A DNA stretch of 64,000 nucleotides from an uncultured Opitutales bacterium (GTDB lineage Bacteria > Verrucomicrobiota > Verrucomicrobiia > Opitutales > Intestinicryptomonadaceae): positions 1 through 64,000 of the forward strand of contig CALXLM010000002.1 of the NCBI GenBank assembly GCA_944389195.1, in the 5' to 3' direction. Shown here one piece after another: positions 44,258 through 51,741 of the stretch; the stretch's first letter is position 1, and every line of letters starts with the position of its first letter. The position numbers and the translations under genes were made by a program. The notes under the pieces are model-generated. The model was not told the origin of the DNA. It did no database searches and saw only the letters and a program-made list of their open reading frames with translations.

Positions 44258-46921
44258 TTATTTCGCAGTCTTTAAAAGGACGTTTTCGCCTTTTTTCATT
44301 TTAAGGCTGATTTTCGGCCCCGTACCGAGCATTTCTCCGGTAAGCGCGTTGAAAACATCGGCGCTGCTGTGAACATCGACCGCCACGTCGCGCGTTTCGC
44401 CGTCGGGTATGTCCACTGGTGTGACGTGGATATACGTCCCGTTGGCGTAAACGGCCGCGGGAGAATCGGTGTATATCCGCACCCCAGCAATGCGCGCCAT
44501 GTGGCGGAATAGCTCGGCGGGTATGTTGCCGATGCCGCAAAAGAGCTTTTTCCCGCGCAGCACGACGGCCGGTTTGCCGTTTGAATATTTTGCAAGAACC
44601 AAGTCTCCAGCTTCCGCAATCGGCGACAACAACGGGTTGGCTTTTGCCCTTCTTTCAGTTTTGAAAGATTCCGGCAGGCCTATTCTTTTGCCGGCTTCGG
44701 TCGCAAAGGCTTCCGGAAGCAGTCCGCCGTTTTGGGCGTTTTCCACTTTGAAGCCTGTGGCTTCCTCGACGGCGCTTTCCGAAAACTCGTGTTTGTCGAG
44801 GTCTATGTATCCGCACGCCCATACGAATATGGCCGCTGACTTTTCGGAACGCTCCCTTATGGCGCGGCGTTTTTTCCCGTCGAGGGCGTAGGCCACCGCA
44901 TATACGTCGAGTTTCGATTTGACGGGTTTGCCGAAAAGAAAGTCGTCAAGCAGGTAGTGCCCGAACGGGGCGCCGACTCTGTTTAGCGTGCCCCGGGATA
45001 TTCCGAAAACATGCGTAATGTGCCTGGAGGCGCCGCGCGCGGCGCAATACAGCCCCGATGTCTCGTCGAATACGAGCGCTATTTCCGGCTCGTAAGGCGA
45101 CGGATTCGACGCCATGTCGCCTTCAATCTTTTTGAACGCTGCCTTCAATTCCCAAAGCTTTGGGTCGTTAAACCAGCCGTTTCCGCCGAGGTCCATCCAC
45201 CATGAGCCTATGTTTCTGACGGCCTCGTGCGACATGTTGCGCTTTAGGACGTTGAGGGTTTTTTCGCGGGTGTCGAGTTCGGCTTCAATGCCGGGATAGT
45301 TCCCTAATTTTGGGGCAAGATATGTTGACGTGTCGTCTTCGTCTATCCAGAGCTTGCCGGAGCGCAATATGGTTTCTGTAGCTCCCATAGTCGTTTTGCC
45401 ATCGCCGAGTTTTCTGTCAAAGTAGGAAATTGGGCCGCATAGGGCGTCTATTTTGTCGTTTTTGAGAAGTTTCCCCAAACCGAGGTGCCCGGAGTATGCG
45501 GGCCCGTTGTACATGCCCGAAAATTCGCCGGCGTATCCGTAAAAAAACACGCAGAGCTTTTGCGGCACTTTTTGGCGTATGACCGCCGCGAGGCAGTCTA
45601 TCATGTCGAGCATTTCGTCCTGCCAGAATTCGTTGAAGTCGGCGATGCGCCTTTCGGTTTTCGGGTTGATTATGCAGTTCGGACTTTCGCGTTCCTCTTT
45701 GCTCGGAACATTTTCCGCGTCTATTTTCGCCGAAGGATTACCCCAAGCGGACTGAAGGGCACCGTCGGTTTTATATTTTTTTCTAAGCCAAGCTTTCCAC
45801 GCATCTGCGGTCGATTTGTCGTAGCCCTGCCATTTGGGGTTCCACGAGTCGCCGTAAAACCATTCGCATGAATTTCCGCCTCCGGGGTGGTATCCGATTA
45901 TGTTCCCGCCGAAATTTTTTTCGGCGTAGTCTATGATCATGGAGAGCGCCTTTTGAGAGTCGGTTCTAAATTTTTTTGAGGATATCGAGGCGTGAATGGG
46001 GCTTTTGCTTCCGTCAAAATATGTAAGCGTCGAATCGGGATTCTCATTTAGCCATTTTTTTGGAGGATAGAAGCGTATTCTTACAAGTATTTTTGCATTC
46101 GGATTATTCTCCACAATCGACTTTAAGGCCCCGTCAAGATATGAGTAGTCGGGCGTTTCGCCTTCCGCGACATAGTAGTCGGCCGCCTGCACCGGAAACG
46201 TCACAATGTCTATGCCCGCATCTTTTGCCAATCGCACTTGCGGCTCGACATACGATTTCCCCTTTGGCCCTATGAATTTGTAGTTGCCGTCCTGCCTGTC
46301 GTACATAATATAAGAGAACATCATTCCGCGGCATTTTTCAGATGCCCTTATGCGCATTCTTACTTTGTAATTTTTGTTTTTGCCGAGTTTTATATCCTTA
46401 AAATATATGTGAAAGAGTTTCAGCAGGGGCGAATTTTTTTCTATCGCTACGCGCAAGGCTCCGTTCGGCGCGCCGTCGATTTTTACGTTTTCAATCGATA
46501 TCGGAAGCTTTTTGCCCTTTCCGGCGCACCAAAAATCAACGCGACTGTCTGGCGTGGCCCCGTCGAAGTTTATAGAGTATATTTTTTCCCCCGTGTCCTT
46601 TTCCAATATCTCGAATTTTGAAACAAAGTACTCGTTAGGGAGGATTTCGGTCCTGAATTGGCAGACGGCGTTGTCGGTTTCCTTTGACGTTTTTTCCACG
46701 TCAAAGGATATGTTGCGCCATTTGGAATCGAGCTTTTCCGTGTTGTTTGGGGCGGGCGTAAAATAAGTCGGAGAAACGTAAAGTATGCGCGCCCGCTGGA
46801 TTTTTCCGTTGTAAGTAATGCGCGGAATTTCGCATATGCTTTCAACCCTGTATTTGATTTCCTCGGCCCTCACAAAGAAAACAGAGCATAAAGCCGCAAT
46901 GGCAGATATAAATTTTTTCAT
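44258..46921 (-). CDS. Secreted GH42-like putative beta-galactosidase, paralogue B
   Basis: This 887-residue protein has a Sec signal (MKKFISAIAALCSVFFVRA) and the same plan as paralogue A. It has KDAGIDIVTFPVQ, NPNAKILVRIRF, GYHPGGGNSCEWFYGD with E353, KLWIDEDDTSTYLAPK with E528, and EAVRNIGSWWMDLGGNGWFND. The two proteins share long blocks but are clearly diverged overall, more than the GH10 pair. It is the first gene of the operon and has a near-consensus promoter. Both catalytic Glu candidates are kept, so both copies should be active. Confidence 0.7.
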   Translation of the reverse strand: MKKFISAIAALCSVFFVRAEEIKYRVESICEIPRITYNGKIQRARILYVSPTYFTPAPNNTEKLDSKWRNISFDVEKTSKETDNAVCQFRTEILPNEYFVSKFEILEKDTGEKIYSINFDGATPDSRVDFWCAGKGKKLPISIENVKIDGAPNGALRVAIEKNSPLLKLFHIYFKDIKLGKNKNYKVRMRIRASEKCRGMMFSYIMYDRQDGNYKFIGPKGKSYVEPQVRLAKDAGIDIVTFPVQAADYYVAEGETPDYSYLDGALKSIVENNPNAKILVRIRFYPPKKWLNENPDSTLTYFDGSKSPIHASISSKKFRTDSQKALSMIIDYAEKNFGGNIIGYHPGGGNSCEWFYGDSWNPKWQGYDKSTADAWKAWLRKKYKTDGALQSAWGNPSAKIDAENVPSKEERESPNCIINPKTERRIADFNEFWQDEMLDMIDCLAAVIRQKVPQKLCVFFYGYAGEFSGMYNGPAYSGHLGLGKLLKNDKIDALCGPISYFDRKLGDGKTTMGATETILRSGKLWIDEDDTSTYLAPKLGNYPGIEAELDTREKTLNVLKRNMSHEAVRNIGSWWMDLGGNGWFNDPKLWELKAAFKKIEGDMASNPSPYEPEIALVFDETSGLYCAARGASRHITHVFGISRGTLNRVGAPFGHYLLDDFLFGKPVKSKLDVYAVAYALDGKKRRAIRERSEKSAAIFVWACGYIDLDKHEFSESAVEEATGFKVENAQNGGLLPEAFATEAGKRIGLPESFKTERRAKANPLLSPIAEAGDLVLAKYSNGKPAVVLRGKKLFCGIGNIPAELFRHMARIAGVRIYTDSPAAVYANGTYIHVTPVDIPDGETRDVAVDVHSSADVFNALTGEMLGTGPKISLKMKKGENVLLKTAK

Positions 46922-46932
46922 AACTATGAAAA

Positions 46933-46960
46933 ATTCTAAATAATGGGCATATTATGTCAA
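46933..46960 (-). promoter_or_regulatory. Near-consensus promoter of the GH42-like operon
   Basis: On the minus strand TTGACA (46960-46955), 16 bases, TAGAAT (46938-46933). The start codon at 46921 is 11 bases past the -10, leaving a leader of about five bases and no ribosome-binding site. Confidence 0.6.
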
Positions 46961-47522
46961 TATGTTTATGTTAATTTGGGATAATTTTGTTTTTTTATAA
47001 GAAACGGGAGATAATTTTTTGCCATTTAAGCCGTGGGCTTAAAACGCGGCTGTCCGTATTGCGAATTGTAATATGCTGCCATTGGAAGAAAGGCGGCAAA
47101 ATAGCTTTTTGCGTTGTCTCTTTGCCGGTGGCGTTTTTTAGGCAAAAAAGGCGCGTTTAAAATGGGTTTTGCCGTTAATTAAAAAGTTTTTTACCGCTTT
47201 TCCGGTTTTTCCCGCATTTTTAACGCCAAACCCTAAAAAAGCGACGTCTAAACTCAAACGTACTACGGCGCTGCGCCCTCCGGGATTTATGCGCAGGCAA
47301 AGAGCCCGCCGCACGCTGCGCCGACAAATGCGCGCACTTTTGCAAATTGCGTATAAAATGTGGCTGCAGCGCAGGGGAATCGCATCAGATAGCGTAATAA
47401 ATGCCGCAGTCCTCCGCTTTTGAAAAACCGCGCGCGTTGGCCGCGCCGACATTTTAATGCGCAGGCGTTTTGGCGCCCATTGTACGCCGCGCCGACAAAT
47501 GCGCGCAAATGCGCAGGCAGGG
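46961..47522. other. 562-base gene-free region with degenerate repeats
   Basis: This region lies between the topB 3' end and the GH42-like promoter. The left part is AT-rich with no signal I can name. The right part (47289-47518) holds imperfect GC-rich repeats. A 176-codon frame on the minus strand is open here but has no start signal or domain and reads as Arg-rich low-complexity noise. Confidence 0.6.
47289..47518. repeat. Degenerate intergenic repeat unit, two full and one partial copy
   Basis: ATGCGCAGGC (47289-47298) and GCGCCGACAAATGCGCGCA (47318-47336) recur as ATGCGCAGGC (47457-47466) and the same 19-mer (47489-47507). A third ATGCGCAGGC (47509-47518) follows at once. The unit is about 50 bases and the copies are about 170 bases apart. 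CCGCGCCGACA also occurs at 47441-47451. Confidence 0.75.
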
Positions 47523-50027
47523 CTAAGCTTTATTTTTTTCTGGGCTTTGTTTGGCTTCGGCGCGTTTTCCCGCCCGTTTTTCAAATTCGAACGAAATGCT
47601 TCCGCGGGCGTCGAGCGCGAGATACGCCGAAAATTTCTTTTTTGTGCGTTTCGATACAAAGTCGTCAATAACCGGCGTCTTACCGGTGTTTATGAGGCTT
47701 TCTATTTCCGCATGCGTGACGGTGTGCGACAGCATGGTCTTTCCGAGTCTAAACGAGCAATTGCGTTCCTCGCCTTTCGGGCAGCGGCATACGTATGCGT
47801 TTTCGGTCTCGACAAGCTCGCCCGTTTTGCAGCTGCACAAGCCCATTGCCGATTTCGGACATCTGCCGACTACCGGCGCGTTTTCAAGATTTTCCGGCCT
47901 TCTCTCCGCGCCGTCGCCGCTGTCGCCGAACTGGAATTTAACGGAGAAATTCTCGTCGAGCTTGAGAGTGGCAGAGTAGGGGCGTCCCATTTTGCTTTTA
48001 AATCCGTCAAGCGGGCCAACTTTGCCCTTCGTGACAAGTTCCCTGACTTCCTCTTCTGATATTTTTCTGTTGCCTATCGTTTTATAGACGGTGAATTTTC
48101 CGTCTTTTGATTTGTATGCGCGGAATGTCTCTATTAAGTTTGTTCCATCTATCGGGCTTGGAATGTCGATTTCATGCGACTCAACTTCCTCGTCGTTGAA
48201 ATTGCGCGCCTTTTCGACAATTTGCGTTGTCATTGCGCCTATGCCTTCCATGAATTCTTTTCTCGAAAGCTTGCGGCGCTCAATAAGCCTTAACTTCTGT
48301 TCCCATTCGCCGGTCATCGATGGGCTTGTAAGCGAGTCTATCGAAAGTGCGTTTAAAAAGCGTATCAAGCTGTCGGCGCGCGCCGTCGGAACAAGGTCTC
48401 TGCGCTTGCGCTCCACAAATTTGTGCGCTATCAGGTTTTCTATTATTTGCGCCCGCGTTGCCGGAGTTCCAAGACCTTTATCTTTCATCGCATCTGCCAG
48501 CTCTTCGTCGTCGAGAAGTTTTCCGGCTCCTTCCATCGCGGAGAGTAGGGTGGCTTCATTATAGCGCGCGGGCGGTTTTGTGGACTCTTCCTTAAGCTTT
48601 GCCTCGACAAGCTCTGCCAGTTCCTTGTCTCCAGAGAGCGTGGGAAGAATCTCCTTTTCCGATCCTTCCTTGTCGTAAACGTCGAGCCAACCAGGAGACC
48701 TCAACACTTTGCCTTCGGTTTTAAATACGTTCGACCCTACAACCGACAGCCGCGTGGTGACGTCGAACACCGCTTCCGGATAGAAGGCCGCCACAAATCT
48801 CCGCGCTATCATGTCGTATATTTTCGCTTCGTCTTCGGAGAGTTTTTTGCCCGAAACGTCAGTTGGTATGATGGCAAAGTGGTCGCTTACTTGTTTGGAG
48901 TCGAATATTCTTTTGCCCGCTTTTTTTACATAGCCCTCGCCGATGGCCTTTTTTGCAAATTCGAGATATATTCCGCTAAGCGATTCCAAAGTGTGCAGAA
49001 CAACTCCCCTGTAGTCGTCCGGCAGCGCGCGCGAATCCGTTCTCGGATATGTTATCATTTTATGCTTTTCGTAAAGCGACTGCGCTATTCCGAGGGTTTT
49101 ATTGGCGGGAAACGAAAATTTATTGTTGGCCTCGCGCTGCAGCGTCGTAAGGTCGTAGAGGCGCGGAGCCGCCTGTTTCGACTGGGTCTTTTTGTCGGTC
49201 GCCTTCGCTTTTCCCGACATGCGCACGTCGTTGAGTATCTTTTCAGCGTCGGTGTGCAGCCAGATCCTGTCGGCCTTGTCGTTCGCGTTTTTTCCCGACT
49301 GTTTAAAGTCGGGGCGCTGGTAAACGCCCTCGTAGGTGCCGCTTTCGATTTGAAATTTGGCGGTTATTCTCCAATACGGCGTGGGCTTAAAATTCTGTAT
49401 TTCGCGCTCTCTTTCCACTATCATGGCAAGCGTAGGAGTCTGCACGCGGCCCACCGACGCCAGATTTTTGCCCTTAGAGCCGTACATTCTGCTCGTGATG
49501 GCGCGGGTTCCGTTTATCCCGACAAGCCAGTCGGATTCGCTGCGGCACCGCGCGGCGTCCTGAAGCGGTTCCATTTCGCTTTGGGACTTAAGGTTTTTAA
49601 ATGCCTCCCTTATCGCCGTAGGCGTCATCGACGAAACCCACAAGCGCTGGCGGGGAAGGCGGCATTTGGTTATCTCGTATATATATGTAAAAATCAGTTC
49701 GCCCTCGCGGCCGGCGTCGCAAGCATTGATGACGCCGTCTATGTCTTTGCGGGCGAAAAGCTTCTTGATAGCCGACAGCTTGTTCTTTGTTTTTTCTATT
49801 GGCTTGAGCTTGAATGTTTCGGGTATAATGGGAAGGTTTGACAGTGTCCAGCGCGCGTATTTTTTGTCTATGTCTGCCGGCATATTCAATTCCACAAGAT
49901 GGCCGAGCGCCGAGGCGATGACGTATTCGTCGTTCTCATAGCAATCGTCGCATTTTTTTGCTTTGCCCAAAACCTTAGCGATGTCGGCCGCAACCGACGG
50001 CTTTTCCGAAATAATCAGCTTCTTCAT
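47523..50027 (-). CDS. topB: DNA topoisomerase III
   Basis: This 834-residue type IA topoisomerase cuts single strands to decatenate DNA. It starts MKKLIISEKPSVAADIAKVLG (Toprim) with DAGREGELIF as the metal site. The catalytic Tyr is Y327 in MITYPRTDSRALPDD. TVGRVQTPTLAMIVERE-like SVGRVQTPTLAMIVERE confirms the TopB branch. The C-terminus has a Cys cluster (CPKSAMGLCSCKTGELVETEN... VCRCPKGEERNC) between two small repeated modules (EEEVRELVTKGKVGPLDGFKSKMG and HAEIESLINTGKTPVIDDFVSKRTKK). Length and order fit TopB rather than TopA. It lies downstream of a terminator, so it is probably a single unit. Confidence 0.95.
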   Translation of the reverse strand: MKKLIISEKPSVAADIAKVLGKAKKCDDCYENDEYVIASALGHLVELNMPADIDKKYARWTLSNLPIIPETFKLKPIEKTKNKLSAIKKLFARKDIDGVINACDAGREGELIFTYIYEITKCRLPRQRLWVSSMTPTAIREAFKNLKSQSEMEPLQDAARCRSESDWLVGINGTRAITSRMYGSKGKNLASVGRVQTPTLAMIVEREREIQNFKPTPYWRITAKFQIESGTYEGVYQRPDFKQSGKNANDKADRIWLHTDAEKILNDVRMSGKAKATDKKTQSKQAAPRLYDLTTLQREANNKFSFPANKTLGIAQSLYEKHKMITYPRTDSRALPDDYRGVVLHTLESLSGIYLEFAKKAIGEGYVKKAGKRIFDSKQVSDHFAIIPTDVSGKKLSEDEAKIYDMIARRFVAAFYPEAVFDVTTRLSVVGSNVFKTEGKVLRSPGWLDVYDKEGSEKEILPTLSGDKELAELVEAKLKEESTKPPARYNEATLLSAMEGAGKLLDDEELADAMKDKGLGTPATRAQIIENLIAHKFVERKRRDLVPTARADSLIRFLNALSIDSLTSPSMTGEWEQKLRLIERRKLSRKEFMEGIGAMTTQIVEKARNFNDEEVESHEIDIPSPIDGTNLIETFRAYKSKDGKFTVYKTIGNRKISEEEVRELVTKGKVGPLDGFKSKMGRPYSATLKLDENFSVKFQFGDSGDGAERRPENLENAPVVGRCPKSAMGLCSCKTGELVETENAYVCRCPKGEERNCSFRLGKTMLSHTVTHAEIESLINTGKTPVIDDFVSKRTKKKFSAYLALDARGSISFEFEKRAGKRAEAKQSPEKNKA

Positions 50028-50064
50028 TTTTTATACAATGCAATTACATGGAACGGCGCGCGTT

Positions 50065-50103
50065 AAAAAATCAGTGTGCGCTCCGGACCGGCGAAGCGCA
50101 CAC
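50065..50103 (-). terminator. Terminator of the panD/aminotransferase genes
   Basis: GTGTGCGCT (50074-50082) and AGCGCACAC (50095-50103) pair perfectly around a 12-base loop. The A-run 50065-50070 gives the T-run on the minus strand. Confidence 0.88.
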
Positions 50104-50117
50104 CGCACCCGCGGCTT

Positions 50118-51200
50118 TTATTTATTGATATAATTCGGTAATATGACGTCTATATTGTCGAGAAGTTCCCTCATTGTTTCAGGGGTTTCGTCTCCCATAT
50201 TCGAAATTCTGAAGGTAGTCCCCTTAATTTTTCCGTATCCGCCGTTGAAAACCATGGCGAAACGCTTTTTCAACTCGTCGAGCAGAGCCGGAAGATCGAT
50301 ATTCAAGTTGTTTTTAAAGCAGTTAAGCGTTATTGACCCGTATTTCTCTTCCGGGAAAAGCTCGAATCCGTGCGAATAGCCCCATTGGCGGACGATTTTA
50401 TTGTTTTCGGCGTGTCGCGCGTATCTGTTTTCGACACCCTCTTCGAAAATGTCGTCGAGCTTGCTTTTGAGGGCGAACAACATGGAAATAATCGGGGTTG
50501 ACGGGGTTTGCGACTTGTCGTAGAACTTTTTAAATTCGAGGAAGTCGAAATAATAGCCCCTACCTTCGACCGTCTCGGCGCGCTTCATGGCCTTTTCGGA
50601 AACGGAGCAGAAAGACAGTCCCGGAGGAATTGCGAGCGCCTTTTGGCAGCCCGTTATCATGACGTCTATGCCGAGCTCGTCTTTCTTGATGGGCATTGCC
50701 GAGAACGAACTTACCGTGTCGACGATAGACACCACGTCGGGGAATTTTTTGAGAACTTCGGATACCGCGCGTATGTCGGTCATCGTGCCGGTCGACGTCT
50801 CGTTGTGTATGATTGTCACGGCGTCGTACTTGTTTGTTGAAAGCTCCTTTTCAAGCGCCTCCGGATCGACCGGCTTGCCCCAGTCGAATTTCAATTCTCC
50901 GGCGGCCTTGCCGCAGCGCTTGGAAACGTCGTACCATTTGTCCGAGAATGCTCCGTTGCAGCAGTTCAAAACGCCCTTCTTTACCACGTTGCGTATTGCG
51001 CCCTCCATTACACCCCACGACGAACTTGTGCTCAGGAAAACGGGGTCGTTCGTGTAGAATAACTGTTTTAAGCGGGGCATGATTTCGTCCACAAGCTTTG
51101 TGAAGTCTTTGCTTCTGTGACCCATAATCGGCGTAGTCATTGCCTTGTATGTTTTTTCGGAGACCTCCACGGGTCCGGGTATGAACAGTTTGTATGCCAT
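50118..51200 (-). CDS. Class V PLP aminotransferase (alanine-glyoxylate / phosphoserine aminotransferase type)
   Basis: This 360-residue cytoplasmic enzyme starts KLFIPGPVEVSEKTYKAMTTPIMGHRSKDF, typical of the alanine-glyoxylate and archaeal-type phosphoserine aminotransferase branch. The PLP site has IVDTVSSFSAMPIKKDELGIDVMITGCQKALAIPPG with Lys187 as the Schiff-base residue. NETSTGTMTDI before it binds the cofactor and substrate. Transamination of phosphohydroxypyruvate (serine synthesis) or glyoxylate is plausible; the sequence alone does not decide. It follows panD by 58 bases on the same strand and ends at a strong terminator. Confidence 0.88.
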   Translation of the reverse strand: MAYKLFIPGPVEVSEKTYKAMTTPIMGHRSKDFTKLVDEIMPRLKQLFYTNDPVFLSTSSSWGVMEGAIRNVVKKGVLNCCNGAFSDKWYDVSKRCGKAAGELKFDWGKPVDPEALEKELSTNKYDAVTIIHNETSTGTMTDIRAVSEVLKKFPDVVSIVDTVSSFSAMPIKKDELGIDVMITGCQKALAIPPGLSFCSVSEKAMKRAETVEGRGYYFDFLEFKKFYDKSQTPSTPIISMLFALKSKLDDIFEEGVENRYARHAENNKIVRQWGYSHGFELFPEEKYGSITLNCFKNNLNIDLPALLDELKKRFAMVFNGGYGKIKGTTFRISNMGDETPETMRELLDNIDVILPNYINK

Positions 51201-51258
51201 ATGTCTATTATTGTTTAATGTTGGAATTGGGAAATTGGTGGAATATCGACGGAAAGAT

Positions 51259-51630
51259 TCAATCTAAGGCGTTTTGGGATTTTATGATTTTTGTATTTCT
51301 GTCGGCTAAAGTTATAGTGCGGGGTTTTGCGCTTTTGGCTTCCTTTTCGTCCATTTGCGCAAAGGACATTATTACCAGCAGGTCGCCTACGTTCCCCAAA
51401 TGGGCCGCTGCCCCCCTTACAGAAAACGTTCCGCTTCCCCTCGGCGCCGGTATGGCGTATGTTTCAAAGCGGTGCCCGTTCGATATGTTCCCCACCAGAA
51501 TTTTTTCGTATGGCAGCATGCCCACCTTGTCCATAAGGGCCTGGTCTATCGCCAGGGAGCCCTCGTAATCTATGCGGGAGTCGGTCGTTTCCGCGCGCAG
51601 AATTTTAGACTTTAACATTTCAACTAACAT
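51259..51630 (-). CDS. panD: Aspartate 1-decarboxylase proenzyme
   Basis: This 123-residue pyruvoyl enzyme makes beta-alanine from aspartate for pantothenate and CoA. The self-cleavage site is Gly24-Ser25 in [11 protein letters not shown], exactly at the family position. [20 protein letters not shown] and [21 protein letters not shown] complete the fold. GGAGGAG lies just upstream of the ATG at 51630, which fixes the start; in-frame codons before it are not used. The aminotransferase downstream is likely co-transcribed. Confidence 0.97.
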   Translation of the reverse strand: MLVEMLKSKILRAETTDSRIDYEGSLAIDQALMDKVGMLPYEKILVGNISNGHRFETYAIPAPRGSGTFSVRGAAAHLGNVGDLLVIMSFAQMDEKEAKSAKPRTITLADRNTKIIKSQNALD

Positions 51631-51741
51631 GGATTTCTCCTCCAATACTTTCAGTAAAAGCCGGCAGAAATATAAAAAAAACCGATATAGTCAACTCTTT
51701 TTTGGGAGAGGCTCGCGGAAACGCAAATTGAAATGGGGCTG

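Noticed and set aside
47138-47668. 176-codon Arg-rich frame on the minus strand in the topB-GH42 gap
   Set aside because: It has no start signal, overlaps the topB 3' end, and its length comes from GC-rich repeats.
48879-49841. 320-codon open frame on the plus strand
   Set aside because: It is antisense to topB, whose Tyr site and Toprim motifs are intact.
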